The notes under the pieces were generated by a model. The model did not search any database, had not been told where the DNA came from, and worked only from the letters and a program-made list of their open reading frames with translations. 25,890 bases of DNA, from positions 1 through 25,890 of the forward strand of contig NZ_JASIAL010000118.1 in assembly GCF_030042015.1 (NCBI RefSeq). The letters run 5' to 3'. The position numbers and the translations under genes are program-made. This stretch comes from Trebonia sp030042015 (GTDB taxonomy: Bacteria; Actinomycetota; Actinomycetes; Streptosporangiales; Streptosporangiaceae). Below are positions 15,161 to 22,795 of the stretch, in pieces (position 1 is the stretch's first letter; every line of letters starts with the position of its first letter).

Positions 15161-15291
15161 TTTTCCTAAGAGAGTACCTGGCACCGAGCGTGGCTGCGCC
15201 CACTCGATCATGTAAGACAGCTTGCATCAAATCTTTTTCCTAAGAGATTGACAACATACGCCGCCGTTGATCTGATTATCTTAGGAGAAAA
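15161..15291. promoter_or_regulatory. Three related operator-like sites between GntR gene and radical SAM cassette
   Basis: TTTTCCTAAGAGA occurs identically at 15161-15173 and 15235-15247, 74 bases apart. A third, inverted copy of the core is at 15279-15291 (TCTTAGGAGAAAA, whose complement reads TTTTCTCCTAAGA). The first lies 45 bases upstream of the GntR start, the second abuts the TTGACA box and the third covers the ribosome binding site of the small peptide gene. Best explained as binding sites of the GntR regulator. Confidence 0.6.
15248..15276 (+). promoter_or_regulatory. Candidate promoter of the peptide/radical SAM operon
   Basis: A consensus -35 TTGACA (15248-15253) is followed after 17 bases by TCTGAT (15271-15276), a poor -10. 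The promoter lies between two of the operator-like sites, so repression by occlusion is plausible. Confidence 0.4.
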
Positions 15292-15299
15292 GAGAACAC

Positions 15300-15404
15300 A
15301 TGTTGGCGGAACGCAACCCCCATGCGGAGCCTCGCCGACACTCGGAGACGCGCCATCGCTATCCCATGCCTGCCCAAGCCCGGAGACCGGAGGAAGGAAT
15401 ATGA
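15300..15404 (+). CDS. 34-aa basic peptide, candidate precursor of the radical SAM system
   Basis: ATG 15300 opens a 34-residue frame that ends at TGA 15402-15404, overlapping the ATG of the radical SAM gene (ATGA). AGGAG at 15283-15287 and GAGA closer in give a usable ribosome binding site. The peptide begins MLAERNPHAE, continues with an Arg/His-rich middle (PRRHSETRHR) and ends YPMPAQARRP then EEGI. It has one Tyr, one Asn and no Cys or Asp. Translational coupling to the maturase is what is expected for a RiPP precursor, or of a small leader ORF. No homologous family was recognised and coding has not been shown. Confidence 0.45.
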   Translation: MLAERNPHAEPRRHSETRHRYPMPAQARRPEEGI

Positions 15405-16273
15405 CGACCACAGAAGCCGAGCCCACACCCCCAACCACAGCCAACGATAACGGCCCGGCCACCATCCCGTCGTTCCTCGAACTGGAGATCACCCAGTTCT
15501 GCCAGCTCCAGTGCGCCCACTGCTACAGCGAAAGCGGTCCCCACGGCGGGCACGGCTCGATGACCACAGAGGACTGGGAACGCGTAATGGACCAAGCTGC
15601 CGCTCTCGGCGTGAAGACCGTCCAGTTCATCGGCGGCGAGCCGACCCTCGAGCCCGGCCTACCCCGCCTCGCGCGCCATGCCCTCAGCGTTGGCCTGAAG
15701 GTGGACGTCTACACTAACCTCGTGCGCGTCACCCCGGAACTATGGGGGCTATTCGCCCAGCCGAGTGTGTCCATCGGGTTTTCCTGGTATTCCGCGGACC
15801 CCGGAAAGCATACCGAGGTCACCGGCAGTCGAGGCAGCCACGCCCGCACCCGAGCCAACATCGCCGAAGCCGTTAAGCAGGGCATCCGCGTTCGCGCCGG
15901 GCTCGTTGCGGTGGTCGAGGGACAGGACATCGACGCCGCGATGACCGACCTGCGCTCCCTCGGTGTCACGGCGATGCACGCCGACCGCTCCCGCGGCATT
16001 GGGCGCGCGGCTCGTGGCGCTGAGCCTCTCGTCTCGGAACTGTGCGGCCGGTGCGGCAAGGGCCGCGCCGCGATCGGCATGGATGGCCAGCTAACCCCGT
16101 GCGTCCTTGGCCGGTTCCTTGTCGCAGGGAACGTGCACGAGACGCCGCTCGGCGACCTCTTCGCTGGACGCGCGTGGCGGGAGATCCTGGCTGTCGTGCC
16201 AGAGCGTGACTCCTGCGTCACCTGCTCTCCCGCCGACAGCAACGACTGTGACCCATCCAAGAAGCCCGAGTGA
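15401..16273 (+). CDS. Radical SAM/SPASM enzyme, putative peptide maturase
   Basis: 290 aa from ATG 15401, with AGGAAGG upstream. The cluster motif is CQLQCAHCYSE (Cys34, Cys38, Cys41; CxxxCxxC), which binds the [4Fe-4S] cluster that cleaves S-adenosylmethionine. FIGGEPT is the usual GGEP motif. The C-terminal part is a SPASM-like domain: LCGRCGKGR, then DGQLTPCVLGR and finally SCVTCSPADSNDC, enough cysteines for an auxiliary cluster. Enzymes of this layout cross-link or epimerise ribosomal peptides. It is coupled to the small peptide upstream and, by GTGA, to the methyltransferase downstream. Similar enzymes occur in actinobacteria near PIMT-type methyltransferases of FxLD/ATP-grasp peptide systems, but no lanthionine synthetase or ATP-grasp gene is seen here. 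Confidence 0.9.
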   Translation: MTTTEAEPTPPTTANDNGPATIPSFLELEITQFCQLQCAHCYSESGPHGGHGSMTTEDWERVMDQAAALGVKTVQFIGGEPTLEPGLPRLARHALSVGLKVDVYTNLVRVTPELWGLFAQPSVSIGFSWYSADPGKHTEVTGSRGSHARTRANIAEAVKQGIRVRAGLVAVVEGQDIDAAMTDLRSLGVTAMHADRSRGIGRAARGAEPLVSELCGRCGKGRAAIGMDGQLTPCVLGRFLVAGNVHETPLGDLFAGRAWREILAVVPERDSCVTCSPADSNDCDPSKKPE

Positions 16274-17427
16274 ACTGGAAACCATACGCACAGCGTCTCG
16301 CCGCCGGGACAACGCACTCGGTATCCCGCTGGCGACCCGCCGTCGCCGCTATTCCCCGGCACGTTTTCATCCCGCGCTGGTGGGCCCGAGTGGCCCCGGG
16401 TCTCGGCATGTGGCACGACACCTGGGAAGTCCGCGATGGTCCCGCCGACCCTGAGGCGTGGCTGGAAGCCGCCTACTACGACCAGTCCGTCGTCACGCAG
16501 ATCGACACGGCACACGCCGACCACGCCGTCTCCGGCGACCAGGCGACAGGGCGCCCGACCTCATCAGCCACGCTGCCCAGCCTGCTCGTGCAGATGTACC
16601 GGCACGCCATGATCACCGACGACATGGATATCCTCGACGTCGGAACCGGCAGCGGGTACGGTGCCGCGCTCCTTTCCGCCCGGCTCAGCGACGCGCACGT
16701 GGTGAGCATCGACGTCGACGAGTACCTCACCAAAATCGCCGCCGAGCGGCTCGACAAGATAAGCTTCCGTCCCGACGTGCGCGCTGTCGACGCGACCGGA
16801 CCTCTCCCAGGCACCTACGATCGCATCATCGCCACCGTAGCCGTCCGCCCGATCCCCGCCAGCTGGCTTGCCGCGCTACGTCCTGACGGCCGACTCGTCA
16901 CCACGATCAGCGGCACCAACCTCATCCTCACCGCCGACAAGACACCCGACGGTGGCGCGACCGGCCGCACCGAATGGGACCGCGCCGGCTTCATGGACGC
17001 CCGCACCGGCTCTAGCTGCCGGCATGTGATGCCCGACCGCTTCACAGCCATTCGCGAAGCCGACGGCGACCATGTCGCCAGCAGCCAGCTTCCTGTCATC
17101 AACGTCAACCAGGCCTGGGACCTCTACTCCACCTTCGGCATCATGGTGCCTGACGTCGTCCATCACTACGAGGAAGACCCGGATGGCACCCGGACCGCGT
17201 GGATACTGCACCCCGACGGTTCCTGGGCACGGGCCACGGCCAAAGGGAACAAGTCACCCGTCATCCATCAGGCTGGCCCACAACGCCTCTGGGACACCCT
17301 CGATGACCTTCGCAGCCAATGGCTCTGCGACGGATCCCTCCCGGCCTATGGCGCCAAGGCCAGGATCACCCCAGACGGCACTGTCCATCTGTCCCGTGGC
17401 CGCTGGCAGGCAACAATCACAAATTAG
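16270..17427 (+). CDS. PIMT-like (protein-L-isoaspartate type) O-methyltransferase with C-terminal extension
   Basis: 385 aa from GTG 16270, overlapping the radical SAM stop. The N-terminal motif AAIPRHVFIPRWW resembles the VPRHxFVP segment of PIMTs. GRPTSSATLPSLLVQMYRHA is the PIMT substrate loop, and ILDVGTGSGYG (121-131) binds S-adenosylmethionine. About 170 residues follow the Rossmann domain, absent from housekeeping PIMT (about 210 aa) but typical of peptide-system methyltransferases that esterify Asp side chains, leading to aspartimides in several RiPPs. Together with the coupled radical SAM enzyme this suggests action on a ribosomal peptide. Classical repair of isoaspartyl proteins is the alternative. 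Confidence 0.88.
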   Translation: MNWKPYAQRLAAGTTHSVSRWRPAVAAIPRHVFIPRWWARVAPGLGMWHDTWEVRDGPADPEAWLEAAYYDQSVVTQIDTAHADHAVSGDQATGRPTSSATLPSLLVQMYRHAMITDDMDILDVGTGSGYGAALLSARLSDAHVVSIDVDEYLTKIAAERLDKISFRPDVRAVDATGPLPGTYDRIIATVAVRPIPASWLAALRPDGRLVTTISGTNLILTADKTPDGGATGRTEWDRAGFMDARTGSSCRHVMPDRFTAIREADGDHVASSQLPVINVNQAWDLYSTFGIMVPDVVHHYEEDPDGTRTAWILHPDGSWARATAKGNKSPVIHQAGPQRLWDTLDDLRSQWLCDGSLPAYGAKARITPDGTVHLSRGRWQATITN

Positions 17428-17444
17428 CGCGAGGGAGCGCGGAC

Positions 17445-17579
17445 ATGGCTGTGGTGTCGGTGGTCTTCGACATCGGTGAGACGCTGCTCGATGACAGCCG
17501 GTAGTTCGGCGCCTGGGCGGACTGGCTCGGCGTACCGCGCCACCCGTTCTCCGCTGTGCTTGGCGCGGTGACCGCGGCC
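17445..17579 (+). pseudogene. Broken 5' fragment of a HAD-family hydrolase
   Basis: From ATG 17445, 17 bases after the methyltransferase stop and with GAGGGAG upstream, the frame reads MAVVSVVFDIGETLLDDSR, then TAG at 17502-17504, and continues FGAWADWLGVPRHPFSAVLG. VFDIGETL is HAD motif I (DxxxT/V type, first Asp nucleophile), and the second stretch also matches actinobacterial HAD hydrolases, where the stop codon position is normally Glu or a similar residue (GAG to TAG would be a single change). Similarity fades after about 45 codons, and motifs II-IV are absent. It is therefore both interrupted and truncated. Confidence 0.65.
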
Positions 17580-17618
17580 GACCGCGCTGCCGCCCGACGA
17601 TGCGATATGCCCGGTATG

Positions 17619-17671
17619 CCGGAATCCCGGAACCGGATATTCCGGACAGGGCGATTTTCGGGAAGGAAAAT
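17619..17671. terminator. Two stem-loops between converging genes
   Basis: CCGGAAT (17619-17625) pairs with ATTCCGG (17639-17645) across 13 bases, and ATTTTC (17654-17659) with GAAAAT (17666-17671) across 6. They lie between the HAD remnant and the convergent MFS gene, where a bidirectional terminator would be expected, but there is no U-run. The rest of 17580-17716 shows nothing recognisable. Confidence 0.35.
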
Positions 17672-17716
17672 ACCGGTCAGGGGCGGCATCTTCCTCCCCG
17701 TTATCCTGGCCGCCGG

Positions 17717-19303
17717 TCACTCCGCCGGGCGGACGACGGTTTCCGCCCGTGCCGCCGCCGGTTCCGCGGTCGCGGGCGCGATCGCGGAACCGGCGGCGCG
17801 TGCCTGCCGCGGGTACAGCGGCCCGCGCTTCAGCAGCGTCCCGCACACCACGGCGCCGAGCGCGAAGATGGCCGCCGTCCACCAGAAGCCGACGATATAG
17901 CCATGCACGAGCGACTGCTGCACGAGCGCCGGGCTGGGATGGCCGGCAACGATGGTCCGCGGGTTCAGGTGGGACGCCAGGAAGCTCGCGGTGGCGCTGG
18001 CCACCAGCGTGTTCAGCAGCGCGGTGCCGATCGAGCCGCCGAGCTGCTGGCCCACGCTGACCGTCGCCGACGCCACGCCCGCGTCGTACGGCGCGACGCC
18101 GTACGTGCCGGTGTTCACCGCGGGCGCGATCACCAGCCCGAGGCCGAGCGCGGTCACCAGCAGCGGCCCGAGGATGGCCGACGCGTACCCGGAATGGACG
18201 CCGATCCCGGTCAGCCAGACCATGCCGGCCGCCGCGATCAGCATGCCGAGCCCGACCAGCGGCTTGGGACCGGTCCGCGGCATCAGCACGATCTGCCCGA
18301 CGATGCCGGTGACCATCAGCGTGGCAACCATCGGCAGGTAGGCGAACCCGGTGACGACCGGCGAGTAGCCCAGGCTGGTCTGCAGGTAGTAGGTGACGAA
18401 CAAGAAGATGCCGAACATGCCGGAGCTGGCGGTGAGCATCGCCAGGTAGGCGCCGCCGCGGTTGCGGTCGAGCACCACCCGGGGCGGCAGCAGCGGCTGC
18501 CTCGCGCGCGTCTGCCAGACGGCGAACGCCGCAAGCCCGATGACGCCCGCGACGAGGAAGCCCCACGTCGACGGCGTGTGCCAGCTGTGCGTGGCGGCGT
18601 TGCCGAGCCCGTAGACCAGGCAGAACATCGCCCCGCCGACCAGGACGGCGCCGGGCAGGTCAAGCCGCTGACCGCCGCGGGCGGGCTCCCGCCGCAGCAG
18701 CACCGTCGCGCCGGCCAGCGCCACCCCGGCGAAGAACAGGTTGACGTACAGGGTCCACCGCCAGGACAGGTACGACGTCAGCGCGCCGCCAAGCAGCAGG
18801 CCGACCGCGCTGCCGGCCCCGGCGATCGAGCCGAACACGCCGAACGCCTTGCCGCGGTCCTTGGGATCCTGGAACGTGTTGGTCAGGATCGACAGCGCCG
18901 ACGGCGCCATGACCGCCGCGAAGCCGCCCTGGCAGGCGCGGGCCGTCACCAGCATGGCAAAGGTGACGGACGCTCCGCCCACGGCGGACACGACCGCGAA
19001 GCCGGCCAGGCCGATCATGAATGTGACCTTGCGGCCGAGCAGGTCGGCCAGCCGCCCGCCAAGCAGCAGCAGGCTGCCGAACGTCAGCGCGTACGCCGTC
19101 ACCACCCACTGCCTGTCCACGGTGGCGAAGTGCAGCGTGTGCTGCGCGGACGGCAGCGCGATGTTCACCACCGTGAGGTCGAGGACGATCATGAGCTGGG
19201 CGAGTCCCACGGTCGCCAGGATCAGCCAGCGCCGCGAATCCGGAGCCGCCCGGTGCGTCCCCGTTACCGGTACCGCGTCACGCGGCACGCCGATGTCGGA
19301 CAT
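17717..19303 (-). CDS. MFS exporter, DHA2 (14-helix) drug:H+ antiporter family
   Basis: 528 aa from ATG 19303, with CAGGGGG upstream; the open frame runs to 19684 but those residues are not membrane-like and the family begins close to here. Fourteen membrane helices are predicted by eye. DHA2 signatures: LDLTVVNIALPSAQ in helix 1, the motif-A loop GGRLADLLGRK after helix 2, RACQGGFAAVMAPSALSILT and the helix-5 antiporter motif GSIAGAGSAVGLLLGGALTS. It probably expels a toxic or antibiotic-like compound using the proton gradient. No regulator gene is adjacent. The peptide cassette lies downstream and converges on it, so export of that product is possible but not indicated by transcription direction. 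Confidence 0.92.
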   Translation of the reverse strand: MSDIGVPRDAVPVTGTHRAAPDSRRWLILATVGLAQLMIVLDLTVVNIALPSAQHTLHFATVDRQWVVTAYALTFGSLLLLGGRLADLLGRKVTFMIGLAGFAVVSAVGGASVTFAMLVTARACQGGFAAVMAPSALSILTNTFQDPKDRGKAFGVFGSIAGAGSAVGLLLGGALTSYLSWRWTLYVNLFFAGVALAGATVLLRREPARGGQRLDLPGAVLVGGAMFCLVYGLGNAATHSWHTPSTWGFLVAGVIGLAAFAVWQTRARQPLLPPRVVLDRNRGGAYLAMLTASSGMFGIFLFVTYYLQTSLGYSPVVTGFAYLPMVATLMVTGIVGQIVLMPRTGPKPLVGLGMLIAAAGMVWLTGIGVHSGYASAILGPLLVTALGLGLVIAPAVNTGTYGVAPYDAGVASATVSVGQQLGGSIGTALLNTLVASATASFLASHLNPRTIVAGHPSPALVQQSLVHGYIVGFWWTAAIFALGAVVCGTLLKRGPLYPRQARAAGSAIAPATAEPAAARAETVVRPAE

Positions 19304-19595
19304 CCGGTGCCCCCTGCCTGGATTCGTGATTCTCCATGCCCGAGAGACAGCGCAGCCCGCAGGAGTGTGACATCCCCTGGGCACTTTCTCTTGCGACGAT
19401 AACACGAACCGGAGATGGTACCTCCGCTCGGGGGTACGCTGCACAGACGCTCCCCCGACGCCGGAATCACCGCCGGGACGCTGCGCGACGACGTCCGCCT
19501 CGAAGGCATCGCCGCCACCATAGCTCGCCTGTGACACAAAGCCTGAGACGTCGAACATCCCGGTGAATGTCAGCGGCAGATGGCAAGCTGACCTC
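19304..19595. other. Intergenic region between MFS and DNA methyltransferase genes
   Basis: 292 bases with no convincing gene. It must carry the divergent promoters, but no clear -35/-10 pair or operator was found. The palindrome GGTACC (19418-19423) is the only symmetric element noticed. Confidence 0.4.
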
Positions 19596-20879
19596 ATGAC
19601 CCCGACTGCGATCGATCTGTTCTGCGGGGCTGGCGGCGCGTCTCTAGGGCTGGTGCGGGCCGGCTGGGATCTTCGGCTCGCCACTGATGTTGATCTCGCT
19701 TGCGGCTTGACTCACCGGGCCAACCTGCCTGGTGACTTCCTCACCGCGGACCTCCGCGACGTCGACGCGGCCAAGGTGATGAGCGCTGCTGACATCGCGC
19801 CCGGTCAGCTCCACCTGCTCTTTGCCGGGCCGCCCTGTCAAGGGTTCTCTATCATCGGGTCGCGCGTTGTCTGGGACACGCGGAACAACCTGTTCCGGGA
19901 GGTGCTGCGGCTTGCCTCCCAGCTGCAGCCCCGGTGTGTAGTCATCGAAAACGTGCCCGGCCTGGTCACTCTCGCCGGAGGGGCCTACCTGCAGGCGATC
20001 TTGGAGGGGCTCAGCGAGGTAGGGTACGAGGCTGCGTGTGCAGAGCTGCTGGCGGCCCAGTACGGAGCGCCGCAGATGCGCTGGCGGCTGATCATCATCG
20101 CCTGGCGTAAGGATCTTGCTATCCCGGCCGGATACGGTTTCCCGCGTCCTTCCGTAGGCAGGGCCAGGATCGGGGACCTGCTGCCAAACTGCACTATCCC
20201 GGCGTGGCAATTGGAGGGCTTCGTCACGGCCTTCGAGGCGATCGGTGACCTGCCGCCGGTCGTTGCCGGGGAAGAAACATCGCACTACGTGGGTCCGCCT
20301 GTAAGCGCGTACCAGAAGATGATGCGCGCAGGCTTGAACGGCGAGCTGTCTAACCACTACGCGGCACGGCTCTCGCCAGCTAACCTCACCAGGCTGGCCA
20401 GCATCAAGCCTGGTCAGGACTGGCGGGACTTGCCGCACGAGTTGCTGCCATCAGGCATGCAACGGGCGCTACGGAAGGACCACACCCGGCGATATCGGCG
20501 GATGACATGGGATGGAGTGCCACGCGCCGTGATCACACGATTCCGCGATCCGAAGTCAGGTGAATACACGCACCCGGAGCAGGACCGGACGATAACGATC
20601 CGCGAGGCAGCCAGACTTCAGGGCTTTCCCGACAGTTTCGTATTCCACGGTCCTCGAAGCAGCCAGTACGAGCAAGTGGGCAACGCCGTGCCTGCCCAAC
20701 TGTCCGAAGCTATCGCGTCGGAAATCCGCCGGTGCCTCGACGGTCGGCTAGGCGAACGATTGCACGCGCCTTTCCGCCGCCGTCCCGTGAAGTTTCTTGG
20801 TACAAATGGGGAACTAGCTCCCGGCCTGCCGGGGCTATCTGATGTCAGCACCACCAGAAGGGCCGATCTTGAGTCCTGA
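19596..20879 (+). CDS. DNA (cytosine-5-)methyltransferase of a type II restriction-modification system
   Basis: 427 aa from ATG 19596; an in-frame GTG at 19563 is possible but lacks a ribosome binding site, and the family normally starts right before AIDLFCGAGG. Motifs in order: I DLFCGAGGASLG, IV GPPCQGFS with nucleophile Cys81, VI ENVPG (118-122), VIII QMRWRL, then a variable target-recognition region, IX TIREAARLQGFPDSF and X QVGNAVPAQLSEAIASEI. It transfers a methyl group from S-adenosylmethionine to C5 of cytosine in a specific site, here presumably the one cut by the NotI-like enzyme encoded next, with which it overlaps by 38 bases. Base composition and codon use are visibly less GC-rich than in the flanking genes, suggesting acquisition by transfer. 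Confidence 0.95.
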   Translation: MTPTAIDLFCGAGGASLGLVRAGWDLRLATDVDLACGLTHRANLPGDFLTADLRDVDAAKVMSAADIAPGQLHLLFAGPPCQGFSIIGSRVVWDTRNNLFREVLRLASQLQPRCVVIENVPGLVTLAGGAYLQAILEGLSEVGYEAACAELLAAQYGAPQMRWRLIIIAWRKDLAIPAGYGFPRPSVGRARIGDLLPNCTIPAWQLEGFVTAFEAIGDLPPVVAGEETSHYVGPPVSAYQKMMRAGLNGELSNHYAARLSPANLTRLASIKPGQDWRDLPHELLPSGMQRALRKDHTRRYRRMTWDGVPRAVITRFRDPKSGEYTHPEQDRTITIREAARLQGFPDSFVFHGPRSSQYEQVGNAVPAQLSEAIASEIRRCLDGRLGERLHAPFRRRPVKFLGTNGELAPGLPGLSDVSTTRRADLES

Positions 20880-22026
20880 CCGGCAGGTAAAGAGCGCTTC
20901 GCAGCCTGACCGTGCGACATCACGGCCCCACATAGCCGAATGGTTCGGGCATAGAGTTTTTCCGACCGTCTCCTATGGTGACACGCCAATTGAGGACCAG
21001 GAATCCAAACGCTGCCCGTTCCTGACTCACACCTTGAAGCGCAGCACACTATGCATTAAGGCTGCACCCTCACGCGGCGTCTGCACGATCAGCGCAAGCA
21101 GCAACGGCCCGCGGCAAGACTGGCTGGTTTGCCCCTACCGAGCCCTAGACGACGGCCTTCTAAGCGACATGGTCTGCCGTCTGTACGGAATACCGCCGCT
21201 TGATCCTGTCCTGATCCGCCCCGTAGTCGCACTCGGCGACGTGGACGGCCGATCGGAGATCCTTAATGCGGTAGGTAGCGGCAGTCGCGTCTTCGTCTAT
21301 TTCCAAGACAAGCTTGGCGGGGAGATCAGCCTCGCCAAGACTCCGGCATCCCCCGAACTGTCATTCGACATCACCGTCATAGAACTCCTTCCTGTCCATC
21401 CGATAGATTCCGTGCCCAGGCCAGATGGGCCCGCCATCGCCAGCGGGAGATACGGCGTGATCGAGCTTCAGACCACGGACACGCACGGTAGCTACACTCA
21501 TGCGGTTTCAGCGCTTACCAGTGCCCTCGATCTGCATAAGGAGCGCTTCCCTGAGCAGCTCGCGGAGAATCCTGAGTGGGCGAGCCGGAAGGTGGAGGGG
21601 CCGAACATATCTAACGTTTTCAAACGTACCTTCTACCAGATCGCCTTCAAGTTCCAGATCACCAGACGAGACACATCGGTCGGATGTGCGCTGGCGCTTC
21701 CTCAGCCAGTGTGGGATTCCTGGCAGCCCTTCCTCGGAGGACCAGAACTTCATGAGCAGCCAGACGGGACCTGGCGGCTTCTAGACGACCGTGCTTCCCA
21801 GCCGAGCGACTGGATCTATGTCTTTGATATCGACACTCAGCCTGGTGTTGACGGAACACCCGCACCGATCCGGGTGAGCCTGGTTATTGGTACCGACGCA
21901 GCCACCCTGAGCAGGGCGGCATTCGAGATAGCCCCGGCAAAAGCTGTCGCACATGGCGGTGAACGTGATGCCGTAGCGGAGGCGATCAGACGCCGTCTCG
22001 GACGCTACTTGCAGGAAATCAGCTAA
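20842..22026 (+). CDS. NotI-like type II restriction endonuclease
   Basis: 394 aa from ATG 20842, within the end of the methyltransferase gene. Strong similarity to NotI as I remember its sequence: IAEWFGHRVFPTVS, CPFLT, CIKAAPSRGVCTIS, DWLVCPYRALD, YFQDKLGGEISLAKT, RYGVIELQTTDTHGSYTHAV and EGPNISNVFKRTFYQIAFKF. The four cysteines that hold NotI's structural iron are kept (Cys58, Cys71, Cys81, Cys97). The PD-(D/E)xK-type active site corresponds to Asp176 (in SFD), Glu208 and Gln210 (IELQ), matching NotI Asp160, Glu182 and Gln184. NotI cuts GC^GGCCGC; the same or a related GC-only site is likely here but not proven. The overlap with its methyltransferase favours methylation being established first. 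Confidence 0.92.
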   Translation: MSAPPEGPILSPDRQVKSASQPDRATSRPHIAEWFGHRVFPTVSYGDTPIEDQESKRCPFLTHTLKRSTLCIKAAPSRGVCTISASSNGPRQDWLVCPYRALDDGLLSDMVCRLYGIPPLDPVLIRPVVALGDVDGRSEILNAVGSGSRVFVYFQDKLGGEISLAKTPASPELSFDITVIELLPVHPIDSVPRPDGPAIASGRYGVIELQTTDTHGSYTHAVSALTSALDLHKERFPEQLAENPEWASRKVEGPNISNVFKRTFYQIAFKFQITRRDTSVGCALALPQPVWDSWQPFLGGPELHEQPDGTWRLLDDRASQPSDWIYVFDIDTQPGVDGTPAPIRVSLVIGTDAATLSRAAFEIAPAKAVAHGGERDAVAEAIRRRLGRYLQEIS

Positions 22027-22036
22027 GGGAGTCGGG

Positions 22037-22795
22037 TCACGAGCCCCGGATGCGGCGGCTGATCTCGGCGGCCGCGGCGACCACCAGCGACGAGATGCGG
22101 GCGAAGCCCGCGTCGTCGACCTCGGCGGCGGGGAACGTCACCGCGACGCCGGCCTCCGGGTGGCCGGTGTGGTCGAGCACCGCGGCGGCCACCGACTTCA
22201 GGCCGGGGGTCACGTCGCCGTCCTCTGTCGCGTAGCCGCGCTGCCTCACCTCTGCGAGCAGGGCGTGCAGGTCGCGCGGGCCGCGCGGGCCGCGGTCGGT
22301 GCGCAGCACGAACGCGCCAGCACCGGGGAACAGCGCGCGGACGTTAGCCGCCGGGAGCGCGGCGAGCATGGCGCGGCCGCTCGCCGTCAGCTGCGCGGGC
22401 AGCCGCACCCCCACGTCGGTGACCAGCGGCGCCCGGCCCGGCGCCCGGTCCTCGATCACGTAGAGGACCTCCCTGCCGTGCATGACCGCCAGGTGCGAGC
22501 TGTGCCCGGTCGCGTCGGTCAGGTCCGACAGCGGCACCCGGGCGAGCCGCTGCAGCGGCGCCTGGCGGACGTAGCCGGTGGCGAGCTCGTAGGCGCTGAC
22601 GCCGAGCCCGTAGCGGCGGTCGTCGGCCAGGTGCACGACGAAGCCCGCGGCGATCAGCTCGGCCAGCAGGTGGTAGGCGGTCGAGCGGGGCAGCCCGAGG
22701 TCGCGCGCGATCGCGCTGGCGGGCACCGGCCGCGGCTGGCGGGACAAATACCGCAGGATCGCCAGCACCTGGCGCGCGGCGGGGACGTCGCTCAC
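22037..22795 (-). CDS. IclR-family transcriptional regulator of the hut genes
   Basis: 252 aa from GTG 22795. N-terminal winged helix: ARQVLAILRYLSRQPRPVPA, then SAIARDLGLPRSTAYHLLAE. The C-terminal IclR effector domain (about 75-248) includes GHSSHLAVMHGREVLYVIED, the LPAQLTASGRAMLAALP block and the RGYATEDGDVTPGLKSVAAA block. Divergent from hutH with a 65-base intergenic region holding an inverted repeat, so it most likely controls histidine catabolism, responding to histidine or urocanate. No good Shine-Dalgarno precedes the GTG, suggesting a leaderless message. It ends 10 bases from the convergent endonuclease gene. Confidence 0.9.
   Translation of the reverse strand: MSDVPAARQVLAILRYLSRQPRPVPASAIARDLGLPRSTAYHLLAELIAAGFVVHLADDRRYGLGVSAYELATGYVRQAPLQRLARVPLSDLTDATGHSSHLAVMHGREVLYVIEDRAPGRAPLVTDVGVRLPAQLTASGRAMLAALPAANVRALFPGAGAFVLRTDRGPRGPRDLHALLAEVRQRGYATEDGDVTPGLKSVAAAVLDHTGHPEAGVAVTFPAAEVDDAGFARISSLVVAAAAEISRRIRGS

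Noticed and set aside
15248..15400. N-terminal extension of the radical SAM protein from TTG 15248
   Set aside because: That TTG is part of the TTGACA promoter box, and ATG 15401 has a clear AGGAAGG site; the extra residues are not family-like.
14297..17427. Lanthipeptide or graspetide cluster
   Set aside because: No LanB/LanM/LanKC or ATP-grasp gene, and no Cys in the candidate peptide.
17600..19402. 600-codon plus-strand frame opposite the MFS gene
   Set aside because: Low-complexity mirror frame of a GC-rich gene; the minus strand encodes 14 conserved membrane helices.
19336..19566. Small plus-strand protein before the DNA methyltransferase
   Set aside because: Arg/His-rich, no ribosome binding site and no recognisable domain; likely non-coding promoter region.
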